The notes under the pieces were generated by a model that worked only from the letters and a program-made list of their open reading frames with translations, was not told where the DNA came from and searched no databases. From a virus: 37,253 nt of DNA. Positions within the stretch are counted from its first letter, which is position 1. Every line of letters begins with the position of its first letter. Shown here piece by piece: positions 7,781 through 16,197 of this stretch. A program made the translations under genes and the position numbers. The stretch is from positions 1 through 37,253 of the IMG/VR virus record IMGVR_UViG_3300044490_000259; one strand, given 5' to 3'.

Positions 7781-8827
7781 ATGAGCACGCAGGACACTCT
7801 CTCCCCCGTCCCGTACCCGCTCTTCTCGGCGGCCATCGGGGCGATCTCGAAGCTCCGACTCGTGTGCGCGGCCATCGGTCCGATCCAGGTGCCTTCCGGG
7901 CAGGGCCGCCAGACCGGCACGATCTTCGTCGCCAACACGGTCGAGTTCGACGGTGGCCCGCAGACCAGCGAGACGGGTCTGGAGGCCGACTACCCGCTGC
8001 TGCCGGGCAATCTCGACACGACCGTGACCTACACCCTCAAGGAGCACAAGCACTACGACCGGGTCCTCGACCGGCACGAGCGGTGGAATCAGGGCACCGG
8101 GCCGCTCGCGCTGAAGGCCGGCGTGCGCATCGGCCGCAAGCTCGGCAAAGACATGGAGCGCGCCCTCGCCACGGTGCTCTTCTCGACGTCGAACTTCAAC
8201 AACTCGGCGGTCGTGGATCTCGGCGGCGGCGGCGTCCAGTGGTCGACGTTCTCGACCGCGAAGCCCGATCTGGACATCAAGAAGGCGCTCATCGCTTTCC
8301 GCGAGCAGTCCGAGGTCGACGCGACGCACATCGTCATCGGACGGCAGGCGCTCGACGCCTACGCGTCCTGTCTCTACTCGATGGACGTGCAGGTCGTCAC
8401 CAGCGGCGGCGCCACGGGCCAGGCCCTCACCGAGGAGGCGGCGGTCCAGCGGATCGAGCGACTCCACAACGTCAAGGTGCTGGTGGGCGCCGAGCGCTAC
8501 AACTCGGCCGCGCCGGGCCTCTCGAAGTCGGGCGCCTACATCTGGGGCAAGGGCTTCTGGGTCGGCTGCCTCGGCGACGTCGAGAATGCGTCGATGACGG
8601 ACGCCGGCCTGAGCCTGGACGCGCGCGCCGTGGCGGTCGTCGTCGATGCCGAGGCCGGGTCCGCGTCTGGCCTCGACATGAGCGGCGCCGCGCTGCCGAT
8701 CAACATCGAGGCCAACGCCCAACTGCCCCCGAAGGCCAAGGCGACCATCGTCTCCGGCGAGGCCTACTGGGACGTCGTGCTCTGCAAGGCCGAGCTCGGC
8801 TACTACGTCACGGCCGTCGTGGCCTGA
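7781..8827 (+). CDS. Major capsid protein
   Basis: 348 residues from ATG 7781, with a strong GAGGAGG ribosome-binding site seven bases before it, as expected for the most abundant virion protein. An N-terminal SPVPYPLFSAAIGAISKLRL helix and a PLLPGNLDTTVTYTLKEHKH strand region (E-loop-like) are followed by a long mid-helix. A conserved-looking THIVIGRQALDAYAS stretch, VLVGAERYNSAAPG and a C-terminal KATIVSGEAYWDVVLCKAEL strand resemble HK97-fold coat proteins of Mu-like and related phages. Neighbours (protease, decoration, head completion) support it. The exact family is not identified. Confidence 0.85.
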   Translation: MSTQDTLSPVPYPLFSAAIGAISKLRLVCAAIGPIQVPSGQGRQTGTIFVANTVEFDGGPQTSETGLEADYPLLPGNLDTTVTYTLKEHKHYDRVLDRHERWNQGTGPLALKAGVRIGRKLGKDMERALATVLFSTSNFNNSAVVDLGGGGVQWSTFSTAKPDLDIKKALIAFREQSEVDATHIVIGRQALDAYASCLYSMDVQVVTSGGATGQALTEEAAVQRIERLHNVKVLVGAERYNSAAPGLSKSGAYIWGKGFWVGCLGDVENASMTDAGLSLDARAVAVVVDAEAGSASGLDMSGAALPINIEANAQLPPKAKATIVSGEAYWDVVLCKAELGYYVTAVVA

Positions 8828-8839
8828 GAAGGGATCGCC

Positions 8840-9082
8840 ATGCCGCTCTACACCTACGCCCCGCTGCACAAGACCCAGGTCCCCCGGCTCGGGATCGCCG
8901 GGCCCGGCGAGTACGAGATCAGCGAGGCCGATGCAGCCGAGCTGAACGGCCGCATCGAGGGCAAGGACGGCGCGCCCGCGCTGACCCTCGCTGGCGGCGC
9001 GCCCAAGGTCACCAAGGGAGATCCGAAGCCCAAGGCCGCCAAGGCCCCCGCCGCCCCCGACCCGGGGACTGAGACGACCTGA
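8840..9082 (+). CDS. Small head protein, function unknown
   Basis: 80 residues from ATG 8840 (preceded by AGAAGGGA). The N-terminal half is ordered-looking (MPLYTYAPLHKTQVPRLGI, a short GEYEISEADAAELNGRI helix); the last 30 residues are Lys/Ala/Pro-rich and probably disordered. It ends in TGATG with the next gene. Its location between capsid and the Mu F-like gene suggests a minor head or connector protein, but no family was recognised. Confidence 0.6.
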   Translation: MPLYTYAPLHKTQVPRLGIAGPGEYEISEADAAELNGRIEGKDGAPALTLAGGAPKVTKGDPKPKAAKAPAAPDPGTETT

Positions 9083-10020
9083 TGCTCGACGCCCCGGCCA
9101 TCGCGACCGCGGCGGTCGGGGGCGTCCCCTTTCTGCCGCACGCCGACGCCCGCGTGGGGCCCGGTGTGCGGTCCTCGCGCCTGGACGCCATCATCAAGCG
9201 TCGGGACGCGATCGTGGAGCGAGCCGGGGAGTCAGTGCGTGACGACCTCGCGCGCCTGGCGGACGAGCTGGGCAAGCGCGTGGTCGACATGCTCGCCGAC
9301 AAGGCCGGCGGCGACCCTCTGCGCCTCGCCGTCGACACGACGTCCCTGGATGAGATCCTCGACCTGCTCTACGAGCTCGGCGTGAACGACTCGCAGCGGG
9401 CGTGGTTCGACCACCTCCGAGAGCTGGCCGGGCTCGCGGAGGACGCGGCGCTCGCCGTGGGCATGGAGCGCGACGCGGTCAGTCTCGACCAGGAGGCGCT
9501 CGCGTCCGCTCTGGAGGCCCGCTACCAGGACGCGGCCACCTGGTGGGACGCGACCATCGAGCGGCCGCTGGCGCAGACCATCCTCGACGGACTTCACGAC
9601 GCGCGGGCGCTGACCTCCACCGCGGAGATCGCCGAGCGCATCTCGAACCGGGCGCGCATCTCCATCCCGGCGGCGTGGTCGGAGGCGACCACGCAGACGG
9701 CGGTGGTGGATCGTTTCGTCTCGGCGGAGATCGCCCAGAGCGCCGACCCGGACGGCGACGCCCTGCGCTGGGCCTACCTCGGCCCGGTCGACGGCATTCA
9801 GCGTCGATTCTGTCAGCACCTCACGGGGCGGTACTTCCGATTCGCAGACCTCGGCGCGTTGGACAACGGGACGGCGCTGCCGCATCCCATCTACTCGGGC
9901 GGCGGCTACCGCTGTCGGCACCGGTGGGCGCAGGCGCCCGCCGCCTTCTGGAAGGCCCGCGGGCTTGCCGAGGGCACGGCCGGCGACGTGGCGGCCGCGA
10001 ACGCGGGAGCGCGCCGATGA
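9082..10020 (+). CDS. Minor head protein, Mu gpF-like
   Basis: 312 residues from ATG 9082. The C-terminal part carries the signature of the Mu F / SPP1 gp7 head-morphogenesis domain: a long helical region, then RRFCQHLTGRYFR, a short variable loop, and SGGGYRCRHRW with paired Cys/His/Arg. The N-terminal two thirds are mostly helical. These proteins sit near the portal and take part in head assembly and DNA ejection. It overlaps the next ATG (ATGA). Confidence 0.75.
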   Translation: MLDAPAIATAAVGGVPFLPHADARVGPGVRSSRLDAIIKRRDAIVERAGESVRDDLARLADELGKRVVDMLADKAGGDPLRLAVDTTSLDEILDLLYELGVNDSQRAWFDHLRELAGLAEDAALAVGMERDAVSLDQEALASALEARYQDAATWWDATIERPLAQTILDGLHDARALTSTAEIAERISNRARISIPAAWSEATTQTAVVDRFVSAEIAQSADPDGDALRWAYLGPVDGIQRRFCQHLTGRYFRFADLGALDNGTALPHPIYSGGGYRCRHRWAQAPAAFWKARGLAEGTAGDVAAANAGARR

Positions 10021-11015
10021 TGCGTAAGGTCTGCATCGGCTACGACCACCGATTCCGGTGGGCGCCGCCCGATCCGTACGAGATGCAGGTGACGGATCCG
10101 ACCCTGACGGTGCACTGGCCAGGGGGCCAGGAGACGTACACGCTGACCTTCCCCGGCTACGCTGAGGTGACCGCCATCTCCGACGACCGGCGCACGCTCA
10201 CGGTCACCTGGAGCGCCGGCGCGTGGGACATGGGCGATCCGGCTCCGGTCGCCGCTCGCGTCGCCGCCGCAGAGCTGGGGCAGGTCAACGTGCGCGTGGT
10301 CCGCCTGAGCGACGGCGACCAGGTCGAGCTGGAGTCGCCCTTGCCCGACGCCATCACCGCCGTCGGCGCCGTGCTGCGGGCCCTCGTGTGCGCCGTGACC
10401 ATCCCACTCGCGGACGTGCCTGCGACCCCCGTGCGCCCCGTGCGCTTCTCGGTCGAGTATGCCTCGCTCACCGGCGGATCCACGTCCATCATCGACCGCC
10501 TGGACATGGGCGTCCTGGCCGTGGTCCGACACCCATTCTCCACCGGGCTCGTCGACGGCGAGCTGACTCGGATCGCCGGGTGGACCCGAAACGCTTACCC
10601 CGCTGGGCAGTCCGGCTTGGGCGACGCCATCTCGTCGAGCCTCGACACCCTCATCGGGCACATACGCCACCGGCGACCGGACCTCTACGAGGACCAGCTC
10701 GCGGGCCCGCAGTTCCGCCGCGCCCACGCCATCCTCGCGCAGCTCGCCATCCTCGACGACTACATCGCCCGCGGGCAGGACCGGGGCGCCGCGCGCGACC
10801 GGCTCGCCGCCGAGCTGGACGCCGAGCTCGACCGTGTCTTCGCCGCCCTGGAGTGGGTCGACGCCAACGACGATGGCGAGGCCGACGACACGCAGGCGGC
10901 CGGCGGCATCGTCGGGGGCATGGGCATCGCGGACTCGGCGCTCTGCGACACGAGCGCGGACGAGGACGCACAGCCAGTGACCTACACGCGCATCGGCATG
11001 GGGGACGACCGGTGA
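10017..11015 (+). CDS. Head-tail connector region protein, function unknown
   Basis: 332 residues, ATG 10017 (ATGATG, overlapping the previous stop). The N-terminal half is beta-rich (LTVHWPGGQETYTLTFPGY, RRTLTVTWSAGAWDMGDP); the middle carries a long helical region around GDAISSSLDTLIGHIRHRRP; the C-terminal third is helical and acidic. It lies where head-completion and adaptor genes usually occur. I see no recognisable catalytic motif. A combined adaptor or stopper role is conceivable but not demonstrated. Confidence 0.6.
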   Translation: MMRKVCIGYDHRFRWAPPDPYEMQVTDPTLTVHWPGGQETYTLTFPGYAEVTAISDDRRTLTVTWSAGAWDMGDPAPVAARVAAAELGQVNVRVVRLSDGDQVELESPLPDAITAVGAVLRALVCAVTIPLADVPATPVRPVRFSVEYASLTGGSTSIIDRLDMGVLAVVRHPFSTGLVDGELTRIAGWTRNAYPAGQSGLGDAISSSLDTLIGHIRHRRPDLYEDQLAGPQFRRAHAILAQLAILDDYIARGQDRGAARDRLAAELDAELDRVFAALEWVDANDDGEADDTQAAGGIVGGMGIADSALCDTSADEDAQPVTYTRIGMGDDR

Positions 11016-11629
11016 GCGTCACGGTCAAGCGCAGCGGCGCGCGCACGCCCCTGGCCCTGTGGGACGAGCTGGCGACGCGCCAGCTCGGCGCGGTGGTCGC
11101 GGCGGCCATCGTGGAGCGAACCTTTCACCGCGGGCAGGGCGACGACGATGGAGCGCTCGCCCCCTACTCGACGCGGGCCACCTCGGTCTCTTTCGACTCG
11201 GACACCGGCCGCCGGCTCAAGCCCAAGGGGGGGCTCCCGGCCTACGGGCGCGGCCACCCTCGGCGCCTCATCTCCGCCGGCGGGCGGGCGCCCAAGGGGT
11301 GGACCGTTACCGGCCGCCACTACCCGGGCGGGTACGCGCAGTACAAGCGCGACAGCCGGCGCGGGCTCACAAACAAGCTCGGCGCGTCCGGCGCCGCGGT
11401 GGATCTGGTGCTGTCTGGCGAGCTCGCGCGGTCGATCCGCGTGCGCACGGCGAGCCGGTACGCCGTCATCGTCGGCATCACTGGCGCCGCGCTCCGGTAC
11501 GGCCCGGGGACCGACGCACGCCGGCCGTGGCTCGACATCTCGCCGCAGGACGCGCGGGACATCGACGCGGCCCTGCCCTCCATCGTCCAGGGCGCGGCAG
11601 ATCGGAGCGTGAACCGTGCAAGTCGCTGA
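11012..11629 (+). CDS. Probable virion morphogenesis / tail completion protein
   Basis: 205 residues, GTG start at 11012 overlapping the previous stop. It is rich in basic residues and Gly, with YSTRATSVSFDSDTGRRLKP, GRHYPGGYAQYKRDSRRG, LSGELARSIRV, YAVIVGITGAALRYG and RPWLDISPQDARDIDAAL. This order (mobile loop, SGEL helix, strand, 'RPWLDIS') matches the Mu gpG-type and HK97 gp10-like virion morphogenesis proteins that complete the head-tail joint. The call rests on pattern and position between connector and tail-tube genes. Confidence 0.65.
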   Translation: MSVTVKRSGARTPLALWDELATRQLGAVVAAAIVERTFHRGQGDDDGALAPYSTRATSVSFDSDTGRRLKPKGGLPAYGRGHPRRLISAGGRAPKGWTVTGRHYPGGYAQYKRDSRRGLTNKLGASGAAVDLVLSGELARSIRVRTASRYAVIVGITGAALRYGPGTDARRPWLDISPQDARDIDAALPSIVQGAADRSVNRASR

Positions 11630-12080
11630 GGTCCGCGCGTCGCTTCTCGCGGCCGTGCTGGCCGCCGCTCCGAGCGTCGAGCCCGGCACGCGCATGGTCG
11701 CCTACCAGGCCGACCAGGTGGACAGCTACGAGGCGCAGACGGCGATGCGCCCTCGCCTCGCGCGCGTTCGCCTGGCCGACGCGCCGGAGGTCTCGCGCTG
11801 GACGACCACCGGGGCTTTCGACACGGCCGCCGCGCGCATCGTGGTCGAGATCGGCTACCCGGCTGATTGGCGGCGCACGGAGGACGGGCTCGACGACGCC
11901 ATCGCCGCGGACGTCGTGACCATCGTGACGGCCCTGCGCGGGGCCACGTGGCCCTCCGGCCTGCACAACCTGACCATCGGGCCGTCGCCCGTCTTGTCGA
12001 CCGTCACGGGCACAGGCGGGGCCATCGTGGCCCTCATCCTGACCTTCACCATCGGCGTCGAGTACGCCACCGGGAGCTGA
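11616..12080 (+). CDS. Probable tail terminator protein
   Basis: 154 residues, GTG start at 11616, overlapping the previous gene by 14 nt. The N-terminal helix (VAEVRASLLAAVLAAAPSV) and alternating strands, including ARIVVEIGYPADWRRTEDG and a C-terminal AIVALILTFTIGVEYATGS, fit the small alpha/beta tail terminator fold (lambda gpU-like). Its position between the tail-completion and tube genes is the usual one. No direct motif proves it. Confidence 0.6.
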   Translation: MQVAEVRASLLAAVLAAAPSVEPGTRMVAYQADQVDSYEAQTAMRPRLARVRLADAPEVSRWTTTGAFDTAAARIVVEIGYPADWRRTEDGLDDAIAADVVTIVTALRGATWPSGLHNLTIGPSPVLSTVTGTGGAIVALILTFTIGVEYATGS

Positions 12081-12083
12081 CCT

Positions 12084-13415
12084 ATGGGACTCCGCTCGGG
12101 CGCCGGTGCCGGCGCCGTCTTCGCCGTGGCCGCCGAGTCGGCCTTCGGGTGCTACGACGCGACCGACTACCGAGAGATCGATCTGTCGGGGCTCACCTGG
12201 TACTTCCCCCTCGTGAGCCGGGCGGACGTCGGGCGCTTCACCTCCGCGATGAAGATGCGGACCTACCAACGCGCGCTGGTCACCGCGCGCGGTGGCGAGT
12301 CCCCTCCGGAGGTCCTCGCCGTCACGGACGGGAGCGCGGAGGTCAAGCGGCAGCTCTCCGGGGAGTTCGACCTCACCTTCCCGTGGGCGTGGCTCGGGAG
12401 CACGCTCCCCTCGGCCTCCGCGCTGGGCGTCATCTTCGCGTCGGCTCTGCGCTACATCGCGGCCGCCGCGGCGTCGTCGTCGGTCCTGACCACGCCGAGC
12501 TCGACCACCTTCACGGTGGGCGGCGGTGACTACGGCAATTTCACGCCGGGCGACATGATCGGCGTGACCGTCGCGGGCCGGACCACGTGGCACCGGGTCA
12601 CGAGCAAGAGCGGCGGCGACACGATCAAGACCATGACCCCGCACGGCATGACCGGGGCGAGCACGGTCTACCACGCGCACCTGTACCTCGCCCCGCCCGA
12701 CGGCGCCCCCACGGGCCCCAGCTTCGCCGTGGGAATGATCGACCGGGACGAGGGATACGAGGTGGTCGCCACCGGGTGCCGGCTCAAGGCCATCACCTTC
12801 ACGCGCACCGGGGACGACGGGTCGTCGCTGGACGTGACGTGCCGCATCGAGGCCTCGGACGGGTACTACCTCGAAGGGTCGCAGTCGGGGGACATCACGC
12901 TCACCGAGCCCTCCATCTGGGGCGTGGGCGGGAGCTTCGCCAAGGTGCTGAACGCGCCGGTGACCATCTCGCAGGACCACGCGGCGAGCTCCGTGCCCTT
13001 CGGCGGCACGTCCGCCGAGCTGAAGACGCGGACCTGGGGCGCCGCCGTCGAGATCATGATGGACCGGCGTGGCGGCGGGCAGGCCTACCGCAACGGGAAG
13101 GCCGACATGGACTGCACCGGCCACAAATGCACCCTCGACCTCACGGCCGATCCGTCGACCACCCTCAGCCCGCGCGACATGCTCGCGGACGCCGAGCAGC
13201 GGGCGGTGACGCTGAACATCGGCGGGCTCTCGACGCGCGGCGGTTGCATCCACGTCCCGCGAGCGGCGGTCACGGAAGACCCCGGCATCGACATCGACGA
13301 GGAGCGCAAGTCGCACCAGGTCAAGCTCGAAGACGCGCCCTATGCCGGCGACACGGCGTCCACCGCGGACCAGACCAACGCGCCCTGGTGCATCGCGATC
13401 CGAAAGGCGGCGTGA
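12084..13415 (+). CDS. Major tail tube protein
   Basis: 443 residues from ATG 12084. It is almost entirely beta-structured, with features of phage tail-tube proteins: RSGAGAGAVFAVAAESAFG start, LKAITFTRTGDDGSSLDVTC, ASSSVLTTPSSTTFTVGGG and later strands with VTISQDHAAS. It is larger than minimal tube proteins, suggesting an inserted or appended domain (about residues 130-200, GNFTPGDMIGVTVAGR). It lies directly before the frameshifting tail chaperone and the tape measure, which is the diagnostic context. Confidence 0.75.
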   Translation: MGLRSGAGAGAVFAVAAESAFGCYDATDYREIDLSGLTWYFPLVSRADVGRFTSAMKMRTYQRALVTARGGESPPEVLAVTDGSAEVKRQLSGEFDLTFPWAWLGSTLPSASALGVIFASALRYIAAAAASSSVLTTPSSTTFTVGGGDYGNFTPGDMIGVTVAGRTTWHRVTSKSGGDTIKTMTPHGMTGASTVYHAHLYLAPPDGAPTGPSFAVGMIDRDEGYEVVATGCRLKAITFTRTGDDGSSLDVTCRIEASDGYYLEGSQSGDITLTEPSIWGVGGSFAKVLNAPVTISQDHAASSVPFGGTSAELKTRTWGAAVEIMMDRRGGGQAYRNGKADMDCTGHKCTLDLTADPSTTLSPRDMLADAEQRAVTLNIGGLSTRGGCIHVPRAAVTEDPGIDIDEERKSHQVKLEDAPYAGDTASTADQTNAPWCIAIRKAA

Positions 13416-13418
13416 CGC

Positions 13419-14156
13419 ATGGCGATCAAACGTCTTTCGCGCGTCGGGCAGGCGCTCCGCATCCCCCTCGTGTGCGATCCGCTGGTGCAGGCGCAGCTCG
13501 CAGACCGCGTCCGCGAGGCCGGCGAGGCGGCGCACGCGAAGGTGCTGGCCCTGCACCTGCCCGGCCCGCCCTACCCTGACGAGGTGCTCAGGGTGGCGGC
13601 CGCGCAGCGCGAGGCGGCGCGACAGGCCCAGCGCGAGGCCAACGCCCTCGCGGTCGACCGCTTCTCCGAGTGCCTCGACCCCGCGGTCCTCGGCGTGGAC
13701 CTCGCGGGCGTGACGCACGTCACCATCCGTGTCCTCGACGGCTTCGAGCGCCACGCCGCCCTGTGCGACGCCGTGGTCGCGTTCCCGAACGCGGACCCGA
13801 CGGACCGCCGAGCGCAGATGGAGGCGGGCTGGGCGCACTCCGTGGAGATCGCTCGGCGCGGGCTCCTCGCCGTGAGCGACGATCCGGCAACGCAGGTCAT
13901 GGAGTCCGACGGGACGAGGCGCTATCCGCTCGCTCCGCTGAAGGACATGCCGGACGTCGAGGCCGTGATTCGGGAGATCGTGTCGGCCATCGACACGGCC
14001 GGCAGCCTGGGAAAAGCGCCGCCGTCGCTCTGCGATGGGCCGTCCGGCGAGACTACGCACGCCGCGAGGGCGGCTGTGGAGTCGTCGCCGAGTGCGACGG
14101 CTGCGCCGGAGACGCCCCAGGCATCGCCGAGCACTTCCGAGAGCCCGGCGGGGTAG
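13419..14156 (+). CDS. Tail assembly chaperone, short form (G-type)
   Basis: 245 residues, ATG 13419. The N-terminal part (MAIKRLSRVGQALRIPLVCD) and helical body including LAVDRFSECLDPAVLGVD and DRRAQMEAGWAHSVEIARR fit a lambda G-type chaperone. The stop at 14156 follows 46 residues of low-complexity sequence. The slip site is embedded at residues 198-199. Confidence 0.8.
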   Translation: MAIKRLSRVGQALRIPLVCDPLVQAQLADRVREAGEAAHAKVLALHLPGPPYPDEVLRVAAAQREAARQAQREANALAVDRFSECLDPAVLGVDLAGVTHVTIRVLDGFERHAALCDAVVAFPNADPTDRRAQMEAGWAHSVEIARRGLLAVSDDPATQVMESDGTRRYPLAPLKDMPDVEAVIREIVSAIDTAGSLGKAPPSLCDGPSGETTHAARAAVESSPSATAAPETPQASPSTSESPAG

Positions 14157-14392
14157 TCGCATGGCACGGCGGCCCCGCATCGCCCGTGTGTCCCGCGTGC
14201 TCCACGGGCGAGCCGTGGGCGCTCGACACCGTGCGTGCGTACCTCGCGCTCAAGGCGGGCCTCACCGTGCGTGACGTCATCCCCTGTCCGTCCGATGTGA
14301 TCCTCGACGGCGTCATGGTCCTGGACCAGGAGGCCAATCGGATCCAGTGCGAGGAGTGGGCGCGGCGCGCCCGCGAGGCAGGCGGCAAGTGA
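13419..14392 (+). CDS. Tail assembly chaperone, frameshifted long form (GT-type)
   Basis: The zero-frame product (13419-14156) is 245 residues. At 14009-14015 the sequence GGGAAAA is in the correct phase (G GGA AAA) for a minus-one slip. Slippage reads from base 14015 into the -1 frame, giving a 324-residue product ending at 14392. The -1 extension holds cysteine pairs (CDGC and CPAC) and ends EEWARRAREAGGK; its stop overlaps the tape-measure GTG. This is the lambda G / G-T arrangement, in which the long form helps load the tail tube onto the tape measure. The zero-frame tail after the slip site is low-complexity Ser/Ala/Pro, as expected. Slippage efficiency is unknown. Confidence 0.85.
14009..14015 (+). 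promoter_or_regulatory. Programmed -1 frameshift site (G GGA AAA)
   Basis: The heptamer is aligned to zero-frame codons GGA (14010-14012) and AAA (14013-14015), preceded by G (14009). It joins the short chaperone frame to a 126-codon (stop included) -1 frame that is protein-like and ends at the tape-measure start. Downstream GC-rich sequence could fold and stimulate slippage. Confidence 0.85.
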
Positions 14393-16197
14393 GCACGGTC
14401 GGACGCCATGAGGTGCACGTCGCCGCGATCGGCGCGGAAAAGGCCGCTGCAGAGCTGCGTCGCGTCTCGGCCGCCGAGGACGGCATCACGACCTCGGCGG
14501 CCCGCGCGGCCAAGTCGCAAGCCGCGCTCAACGAGACCGTCGAAGACGCCTCGGAGTGGGCGATCCGCCAGCGGATCGCGGTTCAAGACGCCGAGATGGC
14601 CATCGCCCGCAAGGTGCGTGCGGAGCAAGCGGCCAGGCGCGAGATGGAGGCGCTGCTCAATCCGACGCGCGAGACGACCAAGGAGCTCGGCGCGCTGAGT
14701 CGCGCGGCTGGTCTGGCCGGATCCGGACTGTCCGTCCTCCGGAAGGCCGCCGAGATCATTCCGGGGATGGAGCTCGGGACCATCTTCGCGGCCATCGCCG
14801 CAGGGGCGTACGCGCTCTACAAGGCGTTCGACGACGGCGACGCGCCGATAGCGCGGCAGACCGCCGCGCTCCAGGCACAGGCCGCGGCGGCGCGATTGTT
14901 GGCTCAGGCCCAGCGCGAAGTCCTCGCCTCGCAGGTCTCGGCGGGGGCGTCGTCGGCCAAGCGCATGCTCGACAGGCTCGGGAGCGGCGCCACGCCGGAG
15001 GCCATCGACGCTGCGATCCGACTCGGAGCGCAGCGTGACGAGGCGGAGCGCGCGCAGGGCGAGGCGATCCAGCGAATGACCCGCCACGCCGGCGGGCTCG
15101 TGCCTGTGACGGATGCAGAGCAGCGACGCATCGAGGCTCTCCAGGCGGAGCGGAACAAGCTCATCGCGGCCGCCGAGGAGCGCGATGGCGACCCCTTCAA
15201 TCTTCGCAAGGGCGACGGTTACAAGCTGAGTCGCGTCGATCGGACCTTGCTCGGCATCCAAGCGAAGGCGCTCCAAAGTGAGATAGACAAAATCCGCGAG
15301 CAGGCGAGCGCCGTCCCGCCCGTGTGGATGGGCGCCCGGGTGCAGGAGACGACACGGGCGCTCGAGGACATCGACCGCCAACTAAATGGGGTCGGCATCG
15401 GCGACAGCGGCGCGGGGGGCGGCGGAGGTGGCGGGCGGGGACGCGGTGGCGGACTTTCGGCCCGCGAGCGGGCTGACAAAGCATGGTTCGCCAGGACCGA
15501 AGCCGAGATGGCAGAGCGTCAGCGGGCCGAGGCGGCGCAGGCCGCCGGCGTGGCGGCCGGCGTCCGGGAGTTCTCCAAGCCGGCGGCGACCGGGAGCATG
15601 GAGCCTTCGGGCGGCGGCGCGGCCTCGGGCCCCGTCGATGAGCTGGGCGCCGCCTTCGACGCGGCCGAGTCGCGCACGCGGGCATACTTCGAGCTGAGCA
15701 ATCGCCTCGCCTCCGAAGGCAAGCAGATGCTGCTCGGCTTCGGGCAGGGATTCGCCAACGCGGCCGCGGCGGCGCTCATCTCGGGCAAGGGCTTCCGCCA
15801 GACCACCAACGAGCTCGTCAAGGCCCTCGCGGCGCAGGCGCTGGGCCGGTCGCTCTTCGAGGCGGCCGCCGCGGTCGCCTCGCTCGCGATAGGCAACGTC
15901 CCCGCGGCCGCGCTCCACGGCAAGGCGGCCGCGATGTTCGGCGCCATCGCTGCGGGCGGGATCGTCGGGGCAGCCGCGTCTGGCGGCATTCGGGGCGGGG
16001 CTGGCGGGGGTGCGTCCTCTGCCGGTGGCGGCGAGGGCTTCGGTCAAGGCCGACTCTCGCCAGCGCCGCCCTACCAGCAGACCCCCGCCAGCATCACCGT
16101 CCTCATCGGCGGCGAGGAGGTCCACGCCGTCGTCGTGCGCGAGAACGACCGAGTCATCCAGTCCGGCTCCATGTCCCGGCCGAGGTTCGCGGCGTGA
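14389..16197 (+). CDS. Tape measure protein
   Basis: 602 residues, GTG at 14389 overlapping the chaperone long-form stop. It is mostly helical, with long coiled coil (about 60-110 and 215-330), a hydrophobic helix GTIFAAIAAGAYALYKAF (about 127-144), a Gly-rich break near 345-360, and a hydrophobic C-terminal region (SLFEAAAAVASLAIGNVPAA, MFGAIAAGGIVGAAASGG). This pattern and the position after the chaperone identify it. By the general rule of about 0.15 nm per residue, the tail would be near 90 nm; that is an estimate only. Confidence 0.88.
   Translation: MSTVGRHEVHVAAIGAEKAAAELRRVSAAEDGITTSAARAAKSQAALNETVEDASEWAIRQRIAVQDAEMAIARKVRAEQAARREMEALLNPTRETTKELGALSRAAGLAGSGLSVLRKAAEIIPGMELGTIFAAIAAGAYALYKAFDDGDAPIARQTAALQAQAAAARLLAQAQREVLASQVSAGASSAKRMLDRLGSGATPEAIDAAIRLGAQRDEAERAQGEAIQRMTRHAGGLVPVTDAEQRRIEALQAERNKLIAAAEERDGDPFNLRKGDGYKLSRVDRTLLGIQAKALQSEIDKIREQASAVPPVWMGARVQETTRALEDIDRQLNGVGIGDSGAGGGGGGGRGRGGGLSARERADKAWFARTEAEMAERQRAEAAQAAGVAAGVREFSKPAATGSMEPSGGGAASGPVDELGAAFDAAESRTRAYFELSNRLASEGKQMLLGFGQGFANAAAAALISGKGFRQTTNELVKALAAQALGRSLFEAAAAVASLAIGNVPAAALHGKAAAMFGAIAAGGIVGAAASGGIRGGAGGGASSAGGGEGFGQGRLSPAPPYQQTPASITVLIGGEEVHAVVVRENDRVIQSGSMSRPRFAA

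Noticed and set aside
11478-14180. 900-codon minus-strand open frame over tail genes
   Set aside because: A product of high GC in the third codon position; Arg/Gly/His-rich and antisense to four coupled genes.
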